64,000 nucleotides of DNA from UBA5336 sp964412785 (GCA_964412785.1 CAYPQD010000003.1:1-64000), one strand, 5' to 3'. Positions 50,680 through 60,092 are shown, counted from the first letter of the stretch. Notes: a model not told the origin generated them from the sequence alone. Made by a program: numbers and translations.

Positions 50680-52671
50680 GTGAAAGACAGCACCCCCCCG
50701 GCCTTCTGGTCGACCCGCGCGAGACTGACGCGCGCCATACCGATGACGGCGCTGTCAGTCGCTGCCATACTCTGCGCGCTGTTTACGCTCGCCCATCTCG
50801 GCGCCCATGCCCTTCAGGTGCGAGTAGACTCCCGCGACCGGGCGGGCGCCCTTGAAGAGGCGGTCATGCGTCTCGTCGAGGACGGTGACCCTGCGGGCGC
50901 GGCCGGCGTGCTTGCCGACATGACATCCGGAGCCGGCGCTGTCCTGACCGGCGATGGCGAGGTTGTCTTCGGCGATCCGTCTGCCTCCCTCACCAACCGG
51001 CCCCTCCGCATCGCGCTGCCGCCGGACGCGGCCGGAGGCGGCGCACTCTGGCTTGTCTCGCCGCGCCTCGCCCGCTTCGAAATGGCGCTCTCGCCACTGT
51101 TGATCGCCTTGCTGTGCGGCCTTTCCCTCGGCATGGCGGTCGCCAGCGCACGTGTTTACGCCTTGCGTCTTCAGTGCGGACTGCAGCATCTGACGGAGCG
51201 CATCGACGCACGCGACCCCTCGCCGGAGACTGATCCAGGCCTGTTCGAGGAGGCGCGCGAGCTCGACCGCAAGCTGGCTGCAGCCTTCCGCGCTTTCGCG
51301 GACGAGATCGCCAGCCTTCGCGAGATTGCCTATCGCGATGGCGTGTCCGGCCTCGCCAATGCCAAGCAGTTCGAGGCCGATGTGAGCGCCGCGCTTGTCG
51401 GCCAGTCGACAGGGCGTCCCGGGGCAATGGTGATCCTCGACATCGACCGTTTCATGAAGACGTCCGAACTCCTGGGGCTGGAGGGCACCAACCAGCTGAT
51501 CCGCCGCGTCGCCCGGCGACTCGATGGCGAACTGCGCCACCTCCAGGAAGAACCGGATCTTGGCCTTGAGGGTTTCACCCTGGCGCGCCTCCAGTCCGAC
51601 GAATTCGGCCTCTTCCTTCATGCCACGCCCGGGCGCGACCATATCTCGTCGATCCTGCGCGTCCTGCGCCGCGCCTTCATCCCGACTTTCGAGCTTGCCG
51701 GACGGTCGGTGACGCTCGGCCTGTCCGGTGGTGTGGCGGTCTGCCCGGAGGATGGCGACACCTATTCCGACCTGATGCGGCGCGCGAGCATCGCGCTTGA
51801 TACGCTCCGTCAGGAGGGCCACACCGGATTCAAGTTCTTCGCGCCGCGGCTGGACCGCGTCGCTACGGGTCGCCTGCAGCTGGAGTCGGACCTGCGCGCG
51901 GCGATCGAGCGGCGCGAGTTCGTCGCCTTCTTCCAGCCCAAGATCGACCTGCGAACCGGGGCGGTTGCCGGTGCCGAGGCGCTCGCGCGCTGGATGTCGG
52001 GCGCTGACCGGCCTGTTTCACCTGCGGCCTTCATTCCGGTGGCCGAGGAGGCCGGCCTGATCGATCGGATCGGCGAGCAGGTGCTCTGCCATGCCTGCAC
52101 CGCGGCGGCCGACTGGCTGCGCAAGGGCTACAGCCTGCCGATCGCCGTCAATGTTTCGCCCCGGCAACTGGAGAGCGACAGCTTCTGCGACCGCGTTGTC
52201 GAGGCGCTCAGTATTTCCGGCTTGCCGCCGCGCTTCCTCGAGCTGGAAATCACCGAATCGATGGCCGTCTCCGATCCCGGAAGGGTGGAGGAAACCATGC
52301 GGCCGCTCCGCGGCCTTGGCGTGCGCCTCGCCATTGATGATTTCGGCACAGGCCATTCCAACCTTGCGATCCTGTCGCGCCTGCCGTTCGATGTCTTCAA
52401 GATCGATCGCCAGTTCGTCTCGGCGCTGCAGCGCGACCGGCAGGCGCCCGCGATCGTGGAGATGATTCTCGCCATGGCGGAAACCCTTGGCCTTGAAACG
52501 ATTGCAGAGGGTGTGGAAAGCGTCCGCCAGGCGGAATTCCTTCGCCAGCGCGGCTGCACCCTTGCGCAGGGTTTCCTGTACAGCCCGGCAATCGATGCCG
52601 GAACCTTCCTGCGCTATGTTGCTGATCAGGAACGCCGCCGCGCAGATCCGGCAGAACGCGCGGCCGGCTGA
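50680..52671 (+). CDS. Membrane EAL-domain c-di-GMP phosphodiesterase with degenerate GGDEF
   Basis: Protein of 663 aa: two membrane helices (about 15-40 and 130-155) flanking a periplasmic sensor, a GGDEF domain and an EAL domain. The GGDEF motif is replaced by QSDEF (305-309), so cyclase activity is unlikely. The EAL domain is intact: EAL at 433-435, LEITES, DDFGTG at 553-558 and AEGVES. It should hydrolyse c-di-GMP. GTG start at 50680. Divergent from hisB. Confidence 0.9.
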   Translation: MKDSTPPAFWSTRARLTRAIPMTALSVAAILCALFTLAHLGAHALQVRVDSRDRAGALEEAVMRLVEDGDPAGAAGVLADMTSGAGAVLTGDGEVVFGDPSASLTNRPLRIALPPDAAGGGALWLVSPRLARFEMALSPLLIALLCGLSLGMAVASARVYALRLQCGLQHLTERIDARDPSPETDPGLFEEARELDRKLAAAFRAFADEIASLREIAYRDGVSGLANAKQFEADVSAALVGQSTGRPGAMVILDIDRFMKTSELLGLEGTNQLIRRVARRLDGELRHLQEEPDLGLEGFTLARLQSDEFGLFLHATPGRDHISSILRVLRRAFIPTFELAGRSVTLGLSGGVAVCPEDGDTYSDLMRRASIALDTLRQEGHTGFKFFAPRLDRVATGRLQLESDLRAAIERREFVAFFQPKIDLRTGAVAGAEALARWMSGADRPVSPAAFIPVAEEAGLIDRIGEQVLCHACTAAADWLRKGYSLPIAVNVSPRQLESDSFCDRVVEALSISGLPPRFLELEITESMAVSDPGRVEETMRPLRGLGVRLAIDDFGTGHSNLAILSRLPFDVFKIDRQFVSALQRDRQAPAIVEMILAMAETLGLETIAEGVESVRQAEFLRQRGCTLAQGFLYSPAIDAGTFLRYVADQERRRADPAERAAG

Positions 52672-52717
52672 TCGCCCCTTGCCAGCCGGTGCAGGCACCG
52701 CCATCTCCGTCAGCACT

Positions 52718-53272
52718 ATGAGTGAGGCCTTCGGATCATCGCCCTGGCACGGCACCACCATCCTCGCCGTTCGCAAGGCCGGGCGCTGCGTGCTGATCGG
52801 TGACGGCCAGGTCTCGATGGGCCAGACCGTGATGAAGGGCAATGCCCGCAAGGTCCGCCGCATCGCCAAGGGTGACGTTCTGGCTGGCTTTGCCGGGGCC
52901 ACTGCTGACGCTTTTACCCTGTTCGAGCGCCTGGAAGACAAGATTGAGCGGCATCCGGGTCAGCTCCAGCGCGCGGCGGTTGAGCTTGCCAAGGACTGGC
53001 GGACCGAAAGATACCTCCAGAAACTGGAAGCGCTCCTGATCGTTGCCGATGCGGACGTGACCCTTGTGATCACCGGTTCAGGCGATGTTTTGGAGCCGGA
53101 ACACCCCGTGGTCGCAATTGGATCGGGCGGAAACTACGCGCTCGCGGCAGCGCGCGCGCTCTACGACCATGAGGAGGACGCCGAGCGCATCGCCCGCCGC
53201 GCCATGGAGATCGCCGCCGACATCTGCGTCTACACCAACACCAGCTTCACGGTGGAGGCACTGGATGCCTGA
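52718..53272 (+). CDS. hslV: ATP-dependent protease subunit HslV
   Basis: Proteasome-like peptidase of 184 aa. The N-terminal propeptide is longer than in E. coli (about 12 residues), before the catalytic Thr in HGTTILAVR. MGQTVMKGNARKVRR and GGNYALAAARAL are standard. The hslU gene follows. No strong ribosome site is visible. Confidence 0.95.
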   Translation: MSEAFGSSPWHGTTILAVRKAGRCVLIGDGQVSMGQTVMKGNARKVRRIAKGDVLAGFAGATADAFTLFERLEDKIERHPGQLQRAAVELAKDWRTERYLQKLEALLIVADADVTLVITGSGDVLEPEHPVVAIGSGGNYALAAARALYDHEEDAERIARRAMEIAADICVYTNTSFTVEALDA

Positions 53273-53335
53273 CCCGGCAGCCCGCCGGCGCCCGCCCGAG
53301 CCCGTGCGCCCGGCCTGAAAAGGAAGACGCCGCCC

Positions 53336-54640
53336 ATGCGCGAACTCACCCCCCGCGAGATCGTCGCGGAACTCGACCGGCACATCATTGGCCAGTCTGA
53401 CGCCAAGCGTGCGGTCGCAATCGCCCTGCGCAATCGCTGGCGGCGCAAGCAGGTCGATCCGGCCCTGCAGCCGGAAATCACGCCAAAGAACATCCTGATG
53501 ATCGGCCCGACCGGCGTCGGCAAGACGGAGGTGTCGCGCCGTCTCGCAAAACTCGCCAACGCCCCCTTCCTGAAGGTCGAGGCGACCAAGTTCACCGAGG
53601 TTGGCTATGTCGGCCGCGACGTTGAACAGATTGTCCGCGACCTGGTCGAGGGCGCCGTCACCATGGTGCGCGACCAGAAGCGCGCCGCCGTCGCCGATCA
53701 GGCGCGCGACGCTGCCGAGGAGCGCCTCCTGAGTGCGATCGTCGGCGCCGACGCCCAGTCCTCCACCCGCGAGGCCTTTCGCCGCAAGCTGCATGATGGC
53801 GAGATTGATGACCGTCCCGTCGCGCTCGACCTCGCGGACACCGCCAATCCGTTCCAGATGATGGACGTGCCGGGCGCCGGCGGGTCAATGGGAATGATCA
53901 ATCTCTCCGACATGTTCGGCAAGGCGATGGGCGGGCGGACCCGCCGCGTCGAGACGACGGTGCGCGAGGCCTACCAGCCGCTGATCGACGAGGAGGCCGA
54001 CCGCCTGCTCGACGAGGAAGGCATCGTCCGCGAGGCGATCCGGCGGGTCGAGGAGGACGGCATTGTTTTCCTCGACGAGATCGACAAGATCGCCACCAGG
54101 AAGGATCGCGGCGGCGCGGACGTGTCCCGCGAGGGCGTGCAGCGCGATCTCCTGCCGCTGATTGAGGGCACCACAGTCACCACCAAGCGCGGCTCGGTGA
54201 AGACAGACCACATCCTGTTCATCGCCTCGGGAGCCTTCCACGTCTCGCGGCCGTCCGACCTCCTGCCGGAGCTGCAGGGCCGACTGCCGATCCGGGTGGA
54301 GCTCAGCGCCCTGTCGCGTGATGACATGCGCCGCATCCTCGTCGAGCCGGAGGCAAGCCTGCTCACCCAGTACAAGGCCCTGCTCGCCGCCGAGGGCGTC
54401 ACTCTGGAATTTGAGGAAGATGCGGTTGATGCACTCGCCGACCTCGCCGTGAAGGTCAATGATACGGTGGAGAATATCGGCGCCCGCCGGCTGCAGACCG
54501 TTCTGGAGCGCCTGCTCGACGAGATCAGCTTCGAGGCCAGCGAGCGGGCCGGTGAAACGGTCCGTGTTGACGCTGCGATGGTGGAAGCGCGCCTTGCCTC
54601 GCTGGTCGGCAACACCGACCTGTCGAAATTCATCCTGTGA
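53336..54640 (+). CDS. hslU: ATP-dependent protease ATPase subunit HslU
   Basis: AAA+ unfoldase of 434 aa partnering HslV. Walker A is GPTGVGKTEVSRRLA (about residue 57), the pore motif is GYVGRD, Walker B is VFLDEIDKIA, and the C-terminal tail ends DLSKFIL, which docks into HslV. It overlaps the next gene by 4 nt. Confidence 0.97.
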   Translation: MRELTPREIVAELDRHIIGQSDAKRAVAIALRNRWRRKQVDPALQPEITPKNILMIGPTGVGKTEVSRRLAKLANAPFLKVEATKFTEVGYVGRDVEQIVRDLVEGAVTMVRDQKRAAVADQARDAAEERLLSAIVGADAQSSTREAFRRKLHDGEIDDRPVALDLADTANPFQMMDVPGAGGSMGMINLSDMFGKAMGGRTRRVETTVREAYQPLIDEEADRLLDEEGIVREAIRRVEEDGIVFLDEIDKIATRKDRGGADVSREGVQRDLLPLIEGTTVTTKRGSVKTDHILFIASGAFHVSRPSDLLPELQGRLPIRVELSALSRDDMRRILVEPEASLLTQYKALLAAEGVTLEFEEDAVDALADLAVKVNDTVENIGARRLQTVLERLLDEISFEASERAGETVRVDAAMVEARLASLVGNTDLSKFIL

Positions 54641-55191
54641 GCGGCTCCGGTCCTGCCGCCCCTTCCGGAGCCAGGGCGTTCAATGCGTCAGCCGGCCGGA
54701 CCGCGGCGCTCATTGCCGCGATGCTGTTCGTAGCGCTTATCGCAGGCGGGTTGGCCCGCGCCTACTGGGAGGCCTGGATCGTTTCCGGCGTTCTGCTGTC
54801 GGTTGTGATCGGTCTTTCGATTGTCGTCGCCATCCTCGCCATGCGCCTTGTTGGCCGGCCCGTCATGTTGCGTGTCGATGAGGCCGGCATCTGGCTGAAA
54901 CGCCTGCAGCTGACGCTTCCCTGGGAGGCGCTCCAGCGCGTTGACCTCGTCAACGTCCATGGCAAGACATGCGCCGCACTGGTCGAGCGCGAAGGCGGCC
55001 ACCCCGTGTTCCGCTCACGCGCCGTCCTCCTGGGCGCCGCCCTGAACGAGCAGGCCGGCCTTCCGGCGCTGGCGATCTCCATGGACGCTTATCAGGGCAG
55101 TGTGGAGGAACTCGCCGAGGCGATCCGGGCCGTTGGCCGGGTTCCCGTAGAGGATCGTCGCGAGCAGGCGCCGCTTGCCGGCGCGCGGTGA
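54637..55191 (+). CDS. Membrane protein, possibly with a bacterial PH-like domain
   Basis: Protein of 184 aa with two adjacent helices (about 25-65) and a C-terminal beta-rich domain containing VDEAGIWLKRLQLTLPWEALQRVDL. That pattern is seen in bacterial PH-like domains. Function unknown. The GTG start overlaps the hslU stop, so it is translated with hslU. Confidence 0.65.
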   Translation: MSGSGPAAPSGARAFNASAGRTAALIAAMLFVALIAGGLARAYWEAWIVSGVLLSVVIGLSIVVAILAMRLVGRPVMLRVDEAGIWLKRLQLTLPWEALQRVDLVNVHGKTCAALVEREGGHPVFRSRAVLLGAALNEQAGLPALAISMDAYQGSVEELAEAIRAVGRVPVEDRREQAPLAGAR

Positions 55192-55209
55192 TTGCGGCAC
55201 CTAGGACCC

Positions 55210-56496
55210 ATGGCCGACACCCATACTCCCCCTGGCGACAGCTTGCGCGATGGCCTGATCGCCATGGGCCGGCGCGCGCGAGCCGCTTCGGCGCGGCTGT
55301 CGACCCTCAGCGCAAGTGACCGAAGCCGCGGCCTCGGCGCCATGGCCGGGGCGATCCGGGCGGGCGAGGCCGCCATCCTCGCAGCGAATGTGCAGGACCT
55401 TGCCCGCGGCCGCGAGAAGGGCCTGGCGCCGGCGCTGATGGATCGCCTGGCGCTAAGCCCGCAACGGATCGCCGCGATCGCAGACGGACTTGAGGCTGTC
55501 GCCACCCTGCCTGATCCTGTCGGCCGGGAGCTGGCGCGCTGGCAGCGTCCCAACGGGCTCGACATCGCCCGCGTCAGCGGTCCGCTCGGCGTCATCGGCA
55601 TCATCTATGAGAGCCGGCCGAACGTGACCGCCGACGCCGCGGCGCTCTGCCTGCGCTCGGCGAATGCCGCGATCCTGCGCTGCGGTTCGGAGAGTTTGGC
55701 CAGTTCCGGCGCCATCGCCGACGCCCTGCGCGCTGCGCTTGTAGCAGAGGGGCTGCCCGAAGACGCCGTGCAGTTGGTCGCCACCCCCGACCGCGCCGCG
55801 GTCGGGGAAATGCTGGCCGGCCTTGGCGGCCATCTCGACGTGGTCGTCCCGCGCGGAGGCAAGGGCCTCGTCGCTCGCGTACAGGAAGAGGCGCGCGTGC
55901 CGGTGATCGGTCACCTGGAGGGCCTTTGCCACGTCTACGTTCACAGCGGCGCCGATCCGGCGAAGGCCGTCGCGGTCACCCTGAACGCCAAGATGCGCCG
56001 GCCCGGTATCTGCGGCGCTGCCGAGACGCTGCTGATCGACCGCGCGGTTGCCGGTGAGCTCCTGCCGGACATCGCCGGGGCTCTCGTCGGGGCCGGCTGT
56101 ACGCTGCGCGGCGATGACATGGCCCGCAGCCGTGTCCCGGGGATGGAGCCCGCCACCGAAGAGGACTGGCGCACCGAATACCTGGCGCCGATCCTGGCGG
56201 TACGGGTCGTCGACGGGCTCGACGCGGCGCTTGCCCATATCGCCATCTATGGTTCAGGCCATACCGAGAGCATCCTCACCGAGGAGGCCGGCGCGGCGGA
56301 GCGGTTCCTCGCCGAGGTCGATGCCGCGATCGTAATGCACAACGCGTCCACCCAGTTCGCCGATGGCGGCGAGTTTGGCATGGGCGCTGAAATCGGCATC
56401 GCCACCGGACGCATCCATGCCCGTGGCCCGGTCGGCGCGGAACAGCTTACCATCTTCAAGTATGTGGTGCGCGGGCAGGGGCAGACCCGCCCTTGA
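55210..56496 (+). CDS. proA: Gamma-glutamyl phosphate reductase
   Basis: Second enzyme of proline synthesis, 428 aa. Catalytic Cys is in RRPGICGAAETLLID; VIGIIYESRPNVTADAAALC and VVPRGGKGLV are characteristic. The ATG at 55210 is preferred to 55192. ProB is not in the window. It overlaps nadD by 4 nt. Confidence 0.96.
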   Translation: MADTHTPPGDSLRDGLIAMGRRARAASARLSTLSASDRSRGLGAMAGAIRAGEAAILAANVQDLARGREKGLAPALMDRLALSPQRIAAIADGLEAVATLPDPVGRELARWQRPNGLDIARVSGPLGVIGIIYESRPNVTADAAALCLRSANAAILRCGSESLASSGAIADALRAALVAEGLPEDAVQLVATPDRAAVGEMLAGLGGHLDVVVPRGGKGLVARVQEEARVPVIGHLEGLCHVYVHSGADPAKAVAVTLNAKMRRPGICGAAETLLIDRAVAGELLPDIAGALVGAGCTLRGDDMARSRVPGMEPATEEDWRTEYLAPILAVRVVDGLDAALAHIAIYGSGHTESILTEEAGAAERFLAEVDAAIVMHNASTQFADGGEFGMGAEIGIATGRIHARGPVGAEQLTIFKYVVRGQGQTRP

Positions 56497-57179
56497 GCGC
56501 GCGGCCCCTGCGGCTCCCCGGTCCCCATGGCGGGCTGCGGATCGGCCTTTTCGGGGGCTCATTCAACCCCGCCCATGAGGGCCACCGCCATGTCGCCGAG
56601 ACAGCGCTCACCCGCCTTCAGCTCGACTGGGTTTGGTGGGTCGTCGCGCGCGGTAACCCGCTGAAGTCCCGACATGGCGCTTTCGAGGCGCGCCTGGCAT
56701 CGGCCGGGCGCCACGCCAGCCATCCGCGCATGCGCGTCACAGACCTGGAGCGCCAGCTCGGTATCACCTACACGCGCGACCTGGTCGCGCCGCTGCTGGC
56801 CCGCTGCCCGACCGCCCGATTTGTCTGGATCATGGGCGCGGACAATCTGGCCGGTTTCCACCTCTGGGGCGGCTGGGACGGCATCATGGGGTCACTGCCG
56901 GTGGCAGTCATCGCTCGCCCTTACGCCGGCCCGCGGGCCCGCCTGTCCAAGGCCGCTCGCCGCTTCGCTGGTGATCGCATGCCGCAGGCTGCGGCATCGC
57001 GCCTCGCCCTCGCCAAGCCGCCTGCCTGGGTGTTCCTCGCCGCCCCATGGCATCCGGCGTCGTCCACCCGGATCCGCGGTGCTGCGCGCGCCCGCAACCC
57101 ATTCCGCGCGGCAGAACGCACTGGCCCTTTGGAGCCGCGCCAAGTCGTGGTATCAGGTGATTTGTCAGCAGACATGTGA
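56493..57179 (+). CDS. nadD: Nicotinate-nucleotide adenylyltransferase
   Basis: NAD-synthesis enzyme of 228 aa. The HxGH-type motif is GGSFNPAHEGH (ending at residue 31) and the C-terminal motif is SSTRIRG. It appears to start at TTG 56493 overlapping the proA stop; no ATG is available in frame before the first strand. The proA-nadD-rsfS-rlmH order is common. Confidence 0.92.
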   Translation: MSARPLRLPGPHGGLRIGLFGGSFNPAHEGHRHVAETALTRLQLDWVWWVVARGNPLKSRHGAFEARLASAGRHASHPRMRVTDLERQLGITYTRDLVAPLLARCPTARFVWIMGADNLAGFHLWGGWDGIMGSLPVAVIARPYAGPRARLSKAARRFAGDRMPQAAASRLALAKPPAWVFLAAPWHPASSTRIRGAARARNPFRAAERTGPLEPRQVVVSGDLSADM

Positions 57180-57195
57180 GGACCAGACCCTGTCA

Positions 57196-57591
57196 GTGAC
57201 GCAACTCCGGCCTGTGGAGGCCGCCCTGCCCGCCCCCGTGACGCTCGAGACCCTGTCCGGCGAAATCCTGTCCGTGCTGGACGATGACAAGGCAGAAGAC
57301 GTGATCGTCTTCGACCTTGCCGGAAAATCCTCCCTCGCAGACCAGATGATTATTGCATCCGGCCGCTCGGCCCGGCATGTCTCGGCGATTGCCGACCATG
57401 TGGCGCGCCGCCTCAAGGAGATCGGCGCCCGGCGGGCGCAGATCGAGGGCCTGCCCAATGCCGACTGGGTGCTGATCGACGCCGGTGATGTCATTGTTCA
57501 CGTGTTCCGGCCGGAAGTGCGCGCCTTCTACAATCTGGAGCGGATCTGGGGCGACCGGGACGAGCCAGCCGGCGACCCGCCGGTCAACTAG
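57196..57591 (+). CDS. rsfS: Ribosomal silencing factor RsfS
   Basis: Protein of 131 aa that binds L14 and blocks subunit joining in starvation. Typical parts are DDDKAEDVIVFDLAGKSSLADQ, MIIASGRSARHVSAIAD and EGLPNADWVLIDAGDVIVHVF. The GTG at 57196 is the best start, 17 nt after nadD. Confidence 0.93.
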   Translation: MTQLRPVEAALPAPVTLETLSGEILSVLDDDKAEDVIVFDLAGKSSLADQMIIASGRSARHVSAIADHVARRLKEIGARRAQIEGLPNADWVLIDAGDVIVHVFRPEVRAFYNLERIWGDRDEPAGDPPVN

Positions 57592-58056
57592 GTGCGCATT
57601 CACCTCATCGCCATCGGCGCGATGAAGTCAGGGCCCGAACGCGCGCTTGTTGATGACTATCTCTCGCGAACGCGGCGAATCGCCCGGCAGGTCGGCTGGC
57701 GTTCGCTTGAGGAAACGGAACTGCCCGCGGGGCCCGATCGCGAGGCGGAGGGCGAGCGCCTGCGCGCGCGCCTGTCCGGTCAGGATGAGGCCTACCGACT
57801 TGATGAGCGCGGCGAGGCGCTCACATCCGCGGCCCTGTCGGACCGGCTGGCCAACCTGCGCGACCGGGGCTGTGGCGATATCTGTTTCATCATCGGCGGT
57901 GCGGAGGGCTTTTCCGGTGCCCTGCGCGAGGCGGTGCCCCGCGCCATCGCCTTCGGGGTGCAGACCTGGCCGCACCGGCTGGTCCGCGCCATGCTGGCCG
58001 AGCAGCTCTACCGCGCGGCCACGCTGCAGGCCGGACTGCCCTATCACAAGGCATGA
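57592..58056 (+). CDS. rlmH: 23S rRNA (pseudouridine-1915-N3)-methyltransferase
   Basis: SPOUT methyltransferase of 154 aa. FIIGGAEGFSGAL is the SAM-binding knot, followed by HRLVRAMLAEQLYRA and the terminal YHK. The GTG start abuts the rsfS stop. A hairpin lies 24 nt after the stop. Confidence 0.95.
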   Translation: MRIHLIAIGAMKSGPERALVDDYLSRTRRIARQVGWRSLEETELPAGPDREAEGERLRARLSGQDEAYRLDERGEALTSAALSDRLANLRDRGCGDICFIIGGAEGFSGALREAVPRAIAFGVQTWPHRLVRAMLAEQLYRAATLQAGLPYHKA

Positions 58057-58080
58057 CCCGGTGCCCTGACGCACGAAACT

Positions 58081-58115
58081 GGCCCCGCGTGCCAGGGGGG
58101 TTGGCACGCGGGGCC
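58081..58115. terminator. Hairpin after rlmH
   Basis: GGCCCCGCGTGCCA (58081-58094) pairs with TGGCACGCGGGGCC (58102-58115), a 14-bp perfect stem with a G-rich loop. It lies between rlmH and a small convergent frame. No T-run follows. Confidence 0.65.
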
Positions 58116-58184
58116 CTTCATCGCGGCGGCCCTTGGGGGCTTGGGGAGGGGCGGGCCGCCCGCGGTCCGGTGGGGCCTGCCGGC

Positions 58185-58298
58185 TCAGCCGGCGAAGAGC
58201 GGCGCGGCCGGGGCGAAGGCCATCACGGTGATCGCAGCGGCAAAAAGTGTGAGCGCCAGCACCGACAGGCTGCGCGATATCGTGTTGGTCTGGTCCAT
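58185..58298 (-). CDS. Possible 37-aa membrane peptide
   Basis: A short open frame with polar start MDQTNTISRS, then one long hydrophobic helix (LSVLALTLFAAAITVMAFAP) ending APLFAG. A GGATGGGG stretch lies before the ATG; an in-frame ATG at 58310 would add four residues. The gap otherwise has no gene. No family is recognised. Confidence 0.5.
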   Translation of the reverse strand: MDQTNTISRSLSVLALTLFAAAITVMAFAPAAPLFAG

Positions 58299-58498
58299 GA
58301 TCGTCCCCATCCTGAGTTTCCTTGCTACGCCGCCTTGCGCAGTCCCGCACATGGGATTGCCCTGGGTCAGGGAGCATACTCATTTCCGAATAGGTTCCCT
58401 GCGCGGCGCATCCTGGGCCATTTTCGGGCAATTCGGCCCGCTTCTTGCCAGCGGCCGGAAGGGGCGATACCGGGGAAGAGGTAACGAGGCGTTTCCTT

Positions 58499-59779
58499 AT
58501 GCGGGATTTTCTCAAGGTGTTCGGGCCGCTGGCCGCGATTGCACTGCTCGGACTTTTCATCGCCCTGCGCTATGTCGATCCGGCACCGCCCAAGCAGATC
58601 ACGTTCGCCTCGGGGGGCCAGGGCGGGGCTTACGCCGCCCATGCGGAGCGCTATCGTGGCCTGCTGGCAGAGCATGGCGTAAGAGTCGAGGTGCTGGCCA
58701 CCGCCGGCTCGGTGGAAAATGTCTCGCTCCTGCTCAATGGCGATGCCGACGTCGCCCTCGTCCAGGGCGGCATCGCTTCGGCGTCCGATGGCGAGGCCCT
58801 TCAGTCCCTCGGCGGAATGTTTTACGAGCCGTTCTGGGTGTTCGTGCGCCGCGACGTGTTGGCGCAGAGCTTCGGCGACCTGAAAGGGGCGCGCATGGCG
58901 ATCGGTGCGCAGGGCTCTGGCACGCGCATGCTCGCAGAAACCCTGAAGCGCGAATATGGCCCCGGCTGGGGCGCAGCGGCAAGCCGGAGCGAGAGCGCCG
59001 AGGCCGCCGCCGACGCGTTGCTGGCCGGACAACTTGATGCGGCAGCCTTCTCCGCCTCCCCGGATGCCGGCTATATCCGTCGGCTCGCAGCGTCTGACAG
59101 CGTGCGCATCCTCCCCTTCAGGCGCGCGCCAGCTCTTGCGCGCCGCAGCACCGGCCTCGACGCGGTCACCCTGCTGCGCGGTGTTCTTGATGTTGGCACC
59201 GACCAGCCTCCGGAGGATGTGCCCATGGTCGCATCGGTTGCCCAACTCACGGTCCGCAAGGACCTGCACCCGGCCATAGAGGCCGTACTGCTGGAGGCGG
59301 CGAGTGCCATCCATTCGGGCGGCACGCAATTTGCCGGACCGGGCAGTTTTCCGGATGGCACACTGACCGACTTAGAGCTCGCCGGCGAGGCGCGGCGCTA
59401 TTACGAGCGTGGCCCATCCTTCCTGCGCCGTGTCTTTCCCTTCGCGGTTGCCAATTTCCTGGAACGCGCATGGGTGCTCGCGATCCCGCTTCTGACCCTG
59501 ATGATCCCGCTCGTCCGACTGGCGCCTCCGATCTATCGCTGGCGGGTCCGCCGCACGATCTACATCTGGTATTCTGACCTGCGGGAGCTGGAGTCGCGCG
59601 GCCGCAATGCAACGACATCCGAGGAGCGCGACGAGGTGCGCCGCGAACTAAGCCGCCTGCAGGAGGAGATTGGCAGGCTGGCGGTACCGCTATCCTACAC
59701 CGACGACCTCTACCGGCTGCGCAACCATGTCACGTTCGTCAACCAGTTGCTCGGTAATCTCGCCGCGGCAGACGACTGA
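58499..59779 (+). CDS. TAXI-family solute-binding protein with C-terminal membrane anchor
   Basis: Protein of 426 aa: one N-terminal helix, a TAXI-type periplasmic binding domain (ITFASGGQGGAYAAHAERYRGLL, then DADVALVQGG), a second helix near residue 325 and a cytoplasmic coiled-coil tail. TAXI proteins normally feed TRAP permeases, but no permease gene is adjacent. The extra membrane helix and coil suggest a sensor or tethered role (inference). Confidence 0.85.
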   Translation: MRDFLKVFGPLAAIALLGLFIALRYVDPAPPKQITFASGGQGGAYAAHAERYRGLLAEHGVRVEVLATAGSVENVSLLLNGDADVALVQGGIASASDGEALQSLGGMFYEPFWVFVRRDVLAQSFGDLKGARMAIGAQGSGTRMLAETLKREYGPGWGAAASRSESAEAAADALLAGQLDAAAFSASPDAGYIRRLAASDSVRILPFRRAPALARRSTGLDAVTLLRGVLDVGTDQPPEDVPMVASVAQLTVRKDLHPAIEAVLLEAASAIHSGGTQFAGPGSFPDGTLTDLELAGEARRYYERGPSFLRRVFPFAVANFLERAWVLAIPLLTLMIPLVRLAPPIYRWRVRRTIYIWYSDLRELESRGRNATTSEERDEVRRELSRLQEEIGRLAVPLSYTDDLYRLRNHVTFVNQLLGNLAAADD

Positions 59780-60092
59780 CCTGATGGGCGCCTGAACGGG
59801 AGCCGTCAGGCGAGGCCCGCCGCCTTCACCGCCGACTGGTAGGTGCGCGACACCGGCGCCCGGGCGCCGCTCTTCAGGACGAGCACGAGGCGGCCATTCT
59901 CGCGCACGGTGTCGGCGACGCCCTCGCGCGCGACCCACCATGAGCGGTGAACCTGCAGTCCGCCAGCGCCCTATTCCTGGTCGCTTGGCTTCCATGGGAT
60001 TTGGGTGGCCGGCTGATCTGGGGCGGCGTCGTGAAACCGTCGCACGGGCCTGCTACGCCTAGGCGCAACCAGCTGAACGGAGAACCAGATCC
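59780..60092. other. Intergenic region holding a gene remnant
   Basis: This 313-bp gap between the TAXI gene and the PhoD-like gene contains the LytTR remnant (59806-59970). The rest, 59971-60092, holds the presumed promoter of the PhoD-like gene; no clear box is visible. Confidence 0.6.
59806..59970 (-). pseudogene. Remnant of a LytTR-type regulator (C-terminal end)
   Basis: An open stretch of 54 codons without a start, bounded upstream by an in-frame TAG at 59971-59973. It reads LQVHRSWWVAREGV, then NGRLVLVLKSGARAPVSRTY and QSAVKAAGLA. This is the end of a LytTR DNA-binding domain, whose hallmark is VHRSxxV. The receiver or membrane part and the first half of the domain are missing. Confidence 0.75.
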
